DNA from: Sulfurihydrogenibium yellowstonense SS-5
GTDB lineage: Bacteria; Aquificota; Aquificia; Aquificales; Hydrogenothermaceae
NCBI RefSeq assembly: GCF_000173615.1
Contig: NZ_ABZS01000061.1
Location: forward strand, 1 to 8,644
Direction: 5' to 3'
Length of the DNA: 8,644 nucleotides
In this document: positions 1 to 6,862 of the stretch, in pieces
How the letters are laid out: the number at the start of each line of letters is the position of its first letter
How positions within the stretch are numbered: the stretch's first letter is position 1
Notes under the pieces: generated by a model
The model's database searches: none
Seen by the model: only the letters and a program-made list of their open reading frames with translations
What the model was told of the DNA's origin: nothing
Made by a program: the position numbers and the translations under genes

Positions 1-1258
1 AAATAGGCTTGAAATTATTTTGTGGTGTTGTTATTGGAATTGGTTGGATTTCTGGTTTTATCTCAAAATAATCATAACCTATGGGCTTGAAATCAACTTT
101 ATCAAAAATGGATGTATTTCCTTCTGTTTTTAGACCAAGAAAACTTAAAAATTCTTCATCTGATGGAATGTAGCTTAGAAAGAATACTTTAATTCCGTCT
201 GAAATCTGTTTTTTTAGCCACTGCAACATCTCTGGCGAATATTCTGTTTGCCTCAGTAGTATCCCGGCATACTCATCTCCAATATAATCTTTTGGAAGCC
301 CTTTATTGATATCATACATAACCGGAATATATCCAAGATATTCTATAAAAGCTTGGAAATTTCTATGTAAATCATCGTCTGCTGCATCAAATTCTTTAGA
401 ATTATACAAAATCATAATTTTTCTTGGAATAATTTGATATATACTTGTTCCAAGAGTTTTTAGGTCTTTATCGGTAACGTATGGGATAAACCCATTTTCG
501 TATATTTTTTTAGCAACTTCTTTTTGTAATTTTTTATTTTTAGGGTCTACATAATCTATCACGATAACTTTGACGCCAAGGTTTTTAATCTCGTTTAGTT
601 TGTTTAAAAGCCATCTTGTATCTTCTTCTTTCATTTTTTTGTACTTCATTGTTTTGGTATCAAGACCATAGAATAGACTTTCTGCAACTGCTGCATCTAT
701 ATAATCTTTTACCTGTGGGACTACTTCAAAACCTCTGTTTAGAATGATTTTTTTGTCCGGGAATGTTTTTTTCACTTGAATGATAAACTCAACCAAGGCA
801 TTTTCATAATCTTTATATTCATTTGGTTTTAATGCAATTTGATAGCTATCTAAGGTATCAAAGAAAAATCCATCGTATTGAGAAAGATTTTTTAAGACTT
901 TGTTTATTAGAAATTCTCTATACTCTTTTTTTCTTATATCCGCTATGTAGGTTTTCCAGTCTTTATTTTCTCCTATTATCCAGCTTTTATCTATTTCTTT
1001 ATAGTACTTTCTGTAAGGCTCTATTTCTCCTACGGATACATACGCAAAAAGTTTTGCTTTTTTATTTTTTATGTAGTATTTTTCTTTAAGTTTTTCAAAA
1101 GAAAAGTTGTCCGGGTCAACTACAAGCCAGTCATAAAGGTAGAATGCCTCTTCAGGTGGTTCTCTGTAGATAAACCCAACGCTTAAATCTTTTCCGTAAG
1201 ATAGATTAAATATAAATAAAAGATTAAATAAGCATAAAAGTCTGATAATGTATCTCAT
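1..1258 (-). CDS. pelA: PelA, N-terminal part (glycoside hydrolase domain plus following alpha/beta domain); runs off the left edge
   Basis: Periplasmic Pel-modifying enzyme; 419 codons are visible and the frame is open to the window edge. Residues 1-22 form a signal peptide (basic MRYIIR start, hydrophobic core, likely cleavage near SYG). Residues about 25-265 are the GH166-type (TM1410/GH114-like) barrel: YDWLVVDPD at 42-50, AYVSVGE at 72-78, FFFDTLDSY at 131-139 and AVAESLF at 190-196. Asp134 and Glu193 sit where I recall the P. aeruginosa PelA glycosidase Asp160 and Glu218, at almost the same spacing. From about residue 279 a second alpha/beta domain begins (KIMILYNSKE), as in PelA. The deacetylase domain of full-length PelA (about 950 aa in P. 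aeruginosa) would lie outside the window. The ATG at 1258 follows AAGGAGG with 7 bases spacing and overlaps the end of pelG by 35 bases; no other ATG occurs until codon 204. In known systems PelA deacetylates and hydrolyses Pel. Confidence 0.9.
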   Translation of the reverse strand, partial: MRYIIRLLCLFNLLFIFNLSYGKDLSVGFIYREPPEEAFYLYDWLVVDPDNFSFEKLKEKYYIKNKKAKLFAYVSVGEIEPYRKYYKEIDKSWIIGENKDWKTYIADIRKKEYREFLINKVLKNLSQYDGFFFDTLDSYQIALKPNEYKDYENALVEFIIQVKKTFPDKKIILNRGFEVVPQVKDYIDAAVAESLFYGLDTKTMKYKKMKEEDTRWLLNKLNEIKNLGVKVIVIDYVDPKNKKLQKEVAKKIYENGFIPYVTDKDLKTLGTSIYQIIPRKIMILYNSKEFDAADDDLHRNFQAFIEYLGYIPVMYDINKGLPKDYIGDEYAGILLRQTEYSPEMLQWLKKQISDGIKVFFLSYIPSDEEFLSFLGLKTEGNTSIFDKVDFKPIGYDYFEIKPEIQPIPITTPQNNFKPI

Positions 1259-2594
1259 CTAAAAACCTCCTTAACAAAATTATGGCAAGCAAATCAGAAA
1301 TAAACAGAGAGATAGCATAACCATATCCATAGAAGTAAGGTCCAAGTAAAATAGAAGCATAGGTAAATACTGCGTTAGAAACAGCAAAAAGAATAGATAA
1401 GTAAAGAACTTCTCTTCTTCTGTCAAAGTAGTTTAGTATTGCGAGCAATGTCATAAATATTAACTGAAGGTATGTCCCAACCATCAAAACATGGAAAAGG
1501 GGTATGTATAAAAGAGAAAGCTTAAATATTTTGAATAAAAGCGTATCAAATATTAAGAAAAATAAAAATGCTATTCCTTGAATTCTCAAAGTATCAAAAA
1601 TAACAGAACGAGCCGAAAGTATCATGTCATCGCCAAATTGATAAATTTTATTTAAGGTTGCCCCTTCTCTAACTGCACGGTAATATCTGTCATAATAATC
1701 TGCAAACTCTGTCTCAAGTTTTAAGAAAAATACTGCCATACCGGGAGCAATTGCAATATATGCTAAAAACATCGGAATATCATAAACAATAGAAGCTCTA
1801 ATGGGTCCTAAAATCTGGATGCTCGTATCAGGATAAAACCAAAATATAAATTTATCTATCCATATACCAAGATTATAGAAAAATCCCGAAAAAATCAAAG
1901 ATATATATATTTTATGTCTATCAAAAAAATCAAAAGATATTATCTTATCTGAATAGTGGGTTTTTATAAAATACCCAAGAAGCAAGAAAAATAATACTGT
2001 CTGACCAACAAAAAATGAAAACATCAACCCTGCCAAATCGTATCTTGCCATATATAAAGCTAAAAGGAAAAAGGTAATATACGCGGTAGCAAAAGAAAAG
2101 ACTATAAATTTATAGCTTTTAAATCCGGTTAATACGACATTTATAATCCATAACCCACACATTATCGTAAAAATCAATACATACAAAATAATAAAAACTG
2201 CACCTTGTTCTTTAAAAAAGATAACTGAAAAAATTAAAGAAATGATAAAAGCCAAAATCATATTTAAAAGTATATTCCCAATAAGATTTGGAAGAACAAC
2301 TTCATATTTCTTCTCAAAAATTCTGTCTGCAAGAAATCTTGTTATCATAAGCTGAGAAAATCCGGTTAAAATAAGACTGAAAGCTGTTAAGTATGTTACT
2401 ATTACACCAAACTGAATTACAATTTTATCGGAAGAGACAAATTGTCTTAAAACATAGAAAGATAATGCTAATGTTAAAATAGAAATTAAATATGGTCCGG
2501 CACTTAAAACAGCAGAGTATCCGAAAGCTTTTACTATTGAACCAAGCGTTCTTTCTCTTAATACTTTCCTTAATTCAAAGCTTATACCGGCCAT
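1224..2594 (-). CDS. pelG: PelG, polytopic inner-membrane Pel transporter/synthase subunit
   Basis: A 456-residue membrane protein of the same length as P. aeruginosa PelG, a family related to the MATE/Wzx-like polysaccharide flippases. About a dozen hydrophobic segments are visible, for example around residues 26-48, 60-84, 106-126, 132-155, 163-182, 190-210, 268-291, 340-360, 362-390 and 396-418. The amphipathic N-terminus MAGISFELRKVL and the motif SAGPYLISIL at 31-40 are typical of the PelG family. With PelD and PelE it forms the inner-membrane complex that works with PelF to make and move Pel across the membrane. The ATG at 2594 overlaps the end of pelF by 13 bases and follows a GAGG at 10 bases spacing. 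No frameshift or truncation is seen. The family call rests on length, topology and operon position as well as motifs. Confidence 0.92.
   Translation of the reverse strand: MAGISFELRKVLRERTLGSIVKAFGYSAVLSAGPYLISILTLALSFYVLRQFVSSDKIVIQFGVIVTYLTAFSLILTGFSQLMITRFLADRIFEKKYEVVLPNLIGNILLNMILAFIISLIFSVIFFKEQGAVFIILYVLIFTIMCGLWIINVVLTGFKSYKFIVFSFATAYITFFLLALYMARYDLAGLMFSFFVGQTVLFFLLLGYFIKTHYSDKIISFDFFDRHKIYISLIFSGFFYNLGIWIDKFIFWFYPDTSIQILGPIRASIVYDIPMFLAYIAIAPGMAVFFLKLETEFADYYDRYYRAVREGATLNKIYQFGDDMILSARSVIFDTLRIQGIAFLFFLIFDTLLFKIFKLSLLYIPLFHVLMVGTYLQLIFMTLLAILNYFDRRREVLYLSILFAVSNAVFTYASILLGPYFYGYGYAISLFISDLLAIILLRRFLDEIHYQTFMLI
1266..1272 (-). promoter_or_regulatory. Ribosome binding site of pelA
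   Basis: AAGGAGG on the minus strand, 7 bases before the ATG at 1258, lying inside the 3' end of pelG. It supports a pelA start that overlaps pelG by 35 bases and gives the last visible gene one of the strongest ribosome binding sites in the cluster. Confidence 0.8.
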
Positions 2595-4108
2595 TGTGTT
2601 AAAACCTCTTTATAAATCTTTCTATAATTTTCTAAAAATTGCTCTTTTCTATAAAATTTATTTACTCTTGTTAATGCACTTTTTTGATAAGCATTCCATT
2701 TTTCTTCATCTGTTAAAAGCTCTATGTATGCATTGGCTAATTTTTCCGGATTTGCAATAGGAACAACTTCTCCGGCCTTACCAATATTAATATCCTCTTC
2801 GTTTAGTCCACCATATATTAGCTGTCTACAAGAACCAACATCTGTAGCAACGGCCGGAAGACCGGCAGCAAAACCTTCCAGAACAACCAGCGGCATACCT
2901 TCACTTATAGATGTTAAAGTCAGTATTCCTGTTTTTGGGAAAATATCCTTTGGATTTTGAAATCCAAGAAATTTCACATTATTTTCAAGATTGTAAACTT
3001 CAACCAATCTTTTACATTCTTCATAATACTCAGGGTCTTCATCAGTTGGACCAACTATCCAACCTTCAGCTTGGGGTAATTTATTTACAACTATTCTCAT
3101 AGCCTTTATGAATGTTTTTATATCTTTAATTGGAACAACCCTCCCAAGCAATGTAATTACCTTTGGGATTTCCTTAGGTCTATTTTTCAAAGCTTGAGAA
3201 TAGCCTTCAACATCAACACCATTTGGGATTACAATACACTTGTTTGGGTCTGCACCGTAGGATATTTGAATTTTCCTCGCATCATCAAAAAGAGAGATAA
3301 TGATCTTACTCGCATGATAGATAAATTTTCCAATGCTTTCAAAAAACCTAATCCACAAGTTACGAATATGATCAATCTCACCTAAATCTCTTTGAAAGAA
3401 TAATCTTTTATCTACAAGCCAATCTACATTTAAAAGGTCTATTTTCCTTTCCCTTGTATATATCCCATGTTCAGTAAGGACAAACGGAATTTTTTTATGA
3501 TAAGAGATCAGTGATGCAAGAAATCCGGCGTATCCTGTTGAAGGACTATGTACTATATCACAATCTGGAGCCTGGGAAGCAATTTTAGCAACAACCCATA
3601 TAGGTGCATGAATGTTCCTTATCGTCCAAAAGTAATCTATAAAAGGGGTTTCTTCAGCATATTCTGTGTACATATCAATTATAAAGTTCCAAGCCTCTCT
3701 ACTAAACAAAAAATCTTCTTCTTTTACTTCTTTTAGATAAAACTCAAGTTTTTTGATTTTTTCTGGCAGGTCAACATTTTTATCTACGTTTTCTTTAAAC
3801 CATTTATGCAGAGTTTCTATGTAATTAAAATTTTCTTCATTGGCATTTCTTTCATGGGGCAGGGTTGTTCTTTCATAATTAAAAAGATAATCTGCAGATA
3901 AATAAACTAAATTGTCCGGAAGTTTGTATTTTATTCCTTCGTAGTCTTCCGGCCTACTTCCAAGAAAAACAACTCCAAAGTTTTTTTCTGAAATGCCTGT
4001 AATTAAATCATGAATCCATGTAGAAACGCCGCCTCTAATGTATGGATATGTTCCTTCTGCAATTAGTAAAACATCTATTTTTTTATTTTGGTTTAAAAGC
4101 TCTATCAT
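2582..4108 (-). CDS. pelF: PelF, cytosolic GT4-family glycosyltransferase that polymerises Pel
   Basis: A 508-residue GT-B glycosyltransferase of family GT4; P. aeruginosa PelF has 507. Near the N-terminus is the PelF signature AEGTYPYIRGGVSTW (residues 17-31), followed by the PelF-specific insert to about residue 165, HSPSTGYAG (187-195) and LTEHGIYTRER (211-221). The C-terminal nucleotide-binding half carries GRVVPIK (Arg323, Lys328), which contacts the sugar-nucleotide phosphates in GT4 enzymes, and SEGMPLVVLE, the E-x7-E motif (Glu403, Glu411). There is no signal peptide or membrane segment, so it acts in the cytosol and must dock on PelD/E/G. Known PelF enzymes use UDP-linked sugars. I prefer the ATG at 4108: its bases overlap the pelE stop as ATGA and GGAG lies 6 bases upstream. 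A TTG at 4120 would add four residues but has no such support. Confidence 0.95.
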   Translation of the reverse strand: MIELLNQNKKIDVLLIAEGTYPYIRGGVSTWIHDLITGISEKNFGVVFLGSRPEDYEGIKYKLPDNLVYLSADYLFNYERTTLPHERNANEENFNYIETLHKWFKENVDKNVDLPEKIKKLEFYLKEVKEEDFLFSREAWNFIIDMYTEYAEETPFIDYFWTIRNIHAPIWVVAKIASQAPDCDIVHSPSTGYAGFLASLISYHKKIPFVLTEHGIYTRERKIDLLNVDWLVDKRLFFQRDLGEIDHIRNLWIRFFESIGKFIYHASKIIISLFDDARKIQISYGADPNKCIVIPNGVDVEGYSQALKNRPKEIPKVITLLGRVVPIKDIKTFIKAMRIVVNKLPQAEGWIVGPTDEDPEYYEECKRLVEVYNLENNVKFLGFQNPKDIFPKTGILTLTSISEGMPLVVLEGFAAGLPAVATDVGSCRQLIYGGLNEEDINIGKAGEVVPIANPEKLANAYIELLTDEEKWNAYQKSALTRVNKFYRKEQFLENYRKIYKEVLTQWPV

Positions 4109-5094
4109 TGCATGCTCCAAAATTGTTTCATAAAGTTAACTTTTACGTCCAATGATAAGTCTAATTGAGAGAAAAGCTCTTTTACCTTTTTAAAATTTCT
4201 TTCATAGAAATAACATTCTGCAAGATATGGAATGACTTTATATCTAAACTCTTTAAAATTAAAAGCCAACTCTAAATATTCTTTTGCTTTTTTATAATCT
4301 TTAAGTCTTAAATAAACTCTTCCAATTAGAAAATAAGGAATAAAATCCTTTTTTAATTTTAACCCTTCTTCTGCGTAGTATAAAGCTTTTTCTATTGCGA
4401 AATTTTCAAACTCTTTATCTACAACATGAAAAAAAACAAAATCCCAGTAAGCTTGGGCCAATTCAAAGTAAATTTTAGCTTTTTCTTCTTCAGATAAATC
4501 ATTATCTTTTAGTCTGAGATTAAGTTCATGAATTTTATCGTTTAACTGTTTTTCCATTTTAGAAATCATACTAAAAGCCATCAATCTTATTTCGTCCATA
4601 GGATTACTAATATTTTCTTTTATTAAAGAATAGGTTATCGGACTTTGTAAATCCGATAAAGACATAAAAGCTCTTAGTTTTAGGTCCTTTGGAACGTTAT
4701 CTTTCTTTAAAATTGAAAGTATTGCTCCTTCTCCAAATCTACGACCACTAAAATAAAGGTCTTCATCTTCTATCTCTTCAATAGAAAAAGTTTCTATAGG
4801 CTTAAATTCAATATTTCTTTGCGTTCTAAATAGATATAAAGTTAAGATAAATAAAAATAAATATCCAACGATAAATCCGAAAAACCCTATTAAAAATATA
4901 AATACTAAAGGCTGCCATTTTCTTGACCTAGTTCTTTTAGGCAAAAAAAGATATAAAACAGTTGTTAATAAAAAAACTGCCAAGCCATGAAAGAGAAAAA
5001 ACAATGATAATGCGACATAAATATTCTCTGTAAAAAAAGATGAAATACCAAGAACTTCTAAAGTTACAGATAAATATAATTTTTTATAACTCAT
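4105..5094 (-). CDS. pelE: PelE, membrane-anchored TPR scaffold of the Pel synthase complex
   Basis: 329 residues, the same length as P. aeruginosa PelE. The N-terminus holds hydrophobic stretches at about 6-21, 26-51 and 62-89, separated by the basic loop KRTRSRK (53-59), which fits a membrane hairpin anchor. A linker and a helical region (about 115-200) follow, then TPR-like helix pairs from about 205 to 318, for example AQAYWDF, GRVYLRLKDYKKAKEYLELA and AECYFYERNFKKVKELF. In P. aeruginosa PelE interacts with PelD and PelG and is thought to assemble the synthase. The ATG at 5094 overlaps the pelD stop as ATGA and has GGAG 8 bases upstream. The stop overlaps the pelF start in the same way, so pelD-E-F look translationally coupled. 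PelE proteins diverge fast, so the call rests on length, layout and position as much as on sequence. Confidence 0.88.
   Translation of the reverse strand: MSYKKLYLSVTLEVLGISSFFTENIYVALSLFFLFHGLAVFLLTTVLYLFLPKRTRSRKWQPLVFIFLIGFFGFIVGYLFLFILTLYLFRTQRNIEFKPIETFSIEEIEDEDLYFSGRRFGEGAILSILKKDNVPKDLKLRAFMSLSDLQSPITYSLIKENISNPMDEIRLMAFSMISKMEKQLNDKIHELNLRLKDNDLSEEEKAKIYFELAQAYWDFVFFHVVDKEFENFAIEKALYYAEEGLKLKKDFIPYFLIGRVYLRLKDYKKAKEYLELAFNFKEFRYKVIPYLAECYFYERNFKKVKELFSQLDLSLDVKVNFMKQFWSMQ
4115..4118 (-). promoter_or_regulatory. Ribosome binding site that decides the pelF start
   Basis: GGAG on the minus strand, 6 bases before the ATG at 4108. A start at the TTG (4120-4118) would have this GGAG inside the coding region, so the site favours the ATG that overlaps the pelE stop codon. 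Confidence 0.75.
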
Positions 5095-6371
5095 TTAATA
5101 GTCTCCAAAATTGATTGAAGATTTTTAGCTGGATTTATATCAACAGATTCTATTTTTAGTTTTATATTTTTTTCAAAGAAAGATAAAGATAAATTCTCTA
5201 CTAAAATATTCTTTACTCTTTCCACAAAAGAATTTGCTCCAGAAATTGGTGTAAAAGGTAATAATATTGGTATTATTAAAAGATTGTCTTCTTGTAAAAA
5301 CAGTGAGTCCATTATGTCAAGTCCTCTTAAATTTTTCCTGAGTAAATTTTTTATATTTTCATCTTCGATGCTTCCTTTAATTTGAAAGATAACTAAGGAA
5401 GATTCTATTCCTAAATTCTTTTTAATTTCTGACATTCTATATATTTCTTTTATAAAGTCTATGTCAAACATATCGAATTTCTTAACTATATCTTTTATCT
5501 TTTCTAAAATTAACTTTTCACTTACAATATAGTAAATAAATAGATTAATCATCAAAAGAGTATCCATGTTTAAAGATAAAAATCCAATCTCTTCAATTAC
5601 AAATAAATAAACTTGCGTTTCTGAAATAAATACAGGAATAGCTGCATAGTACTTTGATTCTTCTTCTATTTTGCTTAGGTATGAAATACTTCTATCTTCT
5701 ATTGCTTTGGAAACTAAAACATCTTTTATATTAAAATCAAAGTCATCATGGGTAGAGGATATTATTTTAAAATTATTTTTTTCTAAATCTACATATACAA
5801 GTGCAGCTCTTTCTATGTTGAATGATTGAATTAATAAATTCATTAGCATATTGGAAATTTCTTCTTCTTCAAAATTTGATATTATTTTTTGTTTAATCTG
5901 ATAAATTACTTCTCTTATACTAATAGGTTTTATAATGTACTGCTTTTCAAGTTGGTCGTGGGATATTTTTAAAAGCATCAGCTCTCTTGCTAAATCTCTT
6001 AATTTTCCGTCAGCATATTTAAATTTATCCTCTGATTTTTTTACATTTTCAGACCAATAATAATTAAATTCTGATGCTACAAGCACAAACAGAAATAACC
6101 ATAGAATATAAACTGTTGGAAATTCTTTATAAAAGAAAAAGGCTATTAAAACAATTATAAAAAAGCTTATAATTCCTGCAAATAACCCATAGTAAAGGGT
6201 AAACACAAGTAATGGAAGTAGATAAAATAAATAACCAAATTTAGATTCTATAAACAAGGGGTCAGAAGGATTTGTATACATTCCAATAAATAATAAAGCT
6301 AATGTGAATATAAATATTTCAGCAATTAATATTTTTAAGTTTAATTCCTTTAAAAACTTTGTTAAAAACAT
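5091..6371 (-). CDS. pelD: PelD, inner-membrane c-di-GMP receptor of the Pel synthase
   Basis: A 426-residue protein with four hydrophobic N-terminal segments (about 12-32, 45-64, 65-82, 86-105), a helical stalk (about 106-145), a GAF domain (about 150-290) and a degenerate GGDEF-like domain (about 295-426). This is the PelD layout. RGLD at 349-352 matches the RxxD c-di-GMP inhibitory-site motif, and Arg385, 36 residues after Arg349, matches the additional Arg402 of P. aeruginosa PelD (35 after Arg367). Arg153 at the start of the GAF region is a candidate for the other ligand-binding Arg. No GGDEF catalytic motif is present, so it should bind but not make c-di-GMP. In known systems ligand binding activates Pel synthesis after translation. 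It begins 4 bases after pelC; no purine-rich ribosome binding site is visible before its ATG, which suggests coupling to pelC translation. The stop overlaps the pelE start. Confidence 0.93.
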   Translation of the reverse strand: MFLTKFLKELNLKILIAEIFIFTLALLFIGMYTNPSDPLFIESKFGYLFYLLPLLVFTLYYGLFAGIISFFIIVLIAFFFYKEFPTVYILWLFLFVLVASEFNYYWSENVKKSEDKFKYADGKLRDLARELMLLKISHDQLEKQYIIKPISIREVIYQIKQKIISNFEEEEISNMLMNLLIQSFNIERAALVYVDLEKNNFKIISSTHDDFDFNIKDVLVSKAIEDRSISYLSKIEEESKYYAAIPVFISETQVYLFVIEEIGFLSLNMDTLLMINLFIYYIVSEKLILEKIKDIVKKFDMFDIDFIKEIYRMSEIKKNLGIESSLVIFQIKGSIEDENIKNLLRKNLRGLDIMDSLFLQEDNLLIIPILLPFTPISGANSFVERVKNILVENLSLSFFEKNIKLKIESVDINPAKNLQSILETIK

Positions 6372-6375
6372 GGCT

Positions 6376-6861
6376 TTAAGGAATGATTTTGTTTAGTATT
6401 TTTTGCGCTACGGTTGTAATAGATTCATGAGACCAGCCTGTTTTGGAAGATACACTTGTGTAAACTTCTTTTTCCTGTTTGATATCATAAATTTTAACAG
6501 TAATACTTACTGCCGGTTCTCCATCAATACCGGTTTTGTATCTAAATTCGTTTACACTCCCGGTAATTGCATAATCTATATTACTTTCCTTTAACTCTTG
6601 CAAAAGCTTCTTAATTTCCTCAGGACTGTAATCTTTATCTTGTTTAACGTTCGTAATAGATAGTTTATATCCTTTGGAAGAAACAACCCCTTCTGTTATG
6701 CTTTTTACTCTAAGTCCTGCTAAAGGCGTTTCTGTATAGTTTTCAAATGGAAGAACCGTTATTTTCTTATCTTTTAAATTTAATTTAGCATAATCTAAAT
6801 TTGTAACTGTTGAGCATGATACTAAGAAAACTAAAGCAAAAAATAATAAGAACTTCCTCAT
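6376..6861 (-). CDS. pelC: PelC, outer-membrane lipoprotein of the Pel exporter
   Basis: 161 residues, against about 172 in P. aeruginosa PelC. The N-terminus is a lipoprotein signal: MRKF, a hydrophobic core and the lipobox LVSC with Cys16 as the lipidated residue; Ser17 follows, so no Asp +2 retention signal holds it in the inner membrane. The mature part shows ITVLPFENYTETPLAG (34-49), a helix at about 80-93, DYAITGSVNEFRY (96-108) and alternating beta strands ending in KTGWSH (140-145), the TolB-N/LpoB-like pattern of PelC. Trp143 may correspond to the membrane-facing Trp of the P. aeruginosa dodecameric ring. In Pel systems this ring sits at the periplasmic face of the outer membrane and funnels the cationic polymer to the PelB porin. 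The ATG at 6861 is chosen because AGGAGGAGG lies 6 bases upstream; an upstream ATG at 6900 would place arginines before the signal peptide. As the family is divergent, lipoprotein identity is surer than PelC orthology. Confidence 0.83.
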   Translation of the reverse strand: MRKFLLFFALVFLVSCSTVTNLDYAKLNLKDKKITVLPFENYTETPLAGLRVKSITEGVVSSKGYKLSITNVKQDKDYSPEEIKKLLQELKESNIDYAITGSVNEFRYKTGIDGEPAVSITVKIYDIKQEKEVYTSVSSKTGWSHESITTVAQKILNKIIP

Positions 6862-6862
6862 C

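Noticed and set aside
823..1089. Plus-strand open frame of 88 codons, rich in Leu/Phe/Tyr
   Set aside because: It lies wholly inside pelA on the opposite strand; its hydrophobic content is the mirror of Lys/Glu-rich coding, and it has no neighbours on that strand.
1217..1258. PelA as a lipoprotein with Cys9 as the lipidated residue
   Set aside because: Cys9 comes after only a few residues, with no hydrophobic core before it; the segment reads better as an ordinary signal peptide cleaved near residue 22.
2724..3736. Several short plus-strand frames inside pelF
   Set aside because: All are antisense shadows of a fully intact glycosyltransferase and none resembles a known family.
4109..4120. 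TTG start giving PelF four extra N-terminal residues
   Set aside because: The ATG at 4108 has GGAG 6 bases upstream, overlaps the pelE stop as ATGA and gives a length of 508, close to known PelF.
5091..5500. PelD C-terminal domain as an active diguanylate cyclase
   Set aside because: No GGDEF/GGEEF signature is present at the expected position; only the RxxD binding motif is retained.
6361..6400. Possible terminator or promoter at the pelC/pelD junction
   Set aside because: The gap is 4 bases and I see no hairpin followed by a T-run on the minus strand.
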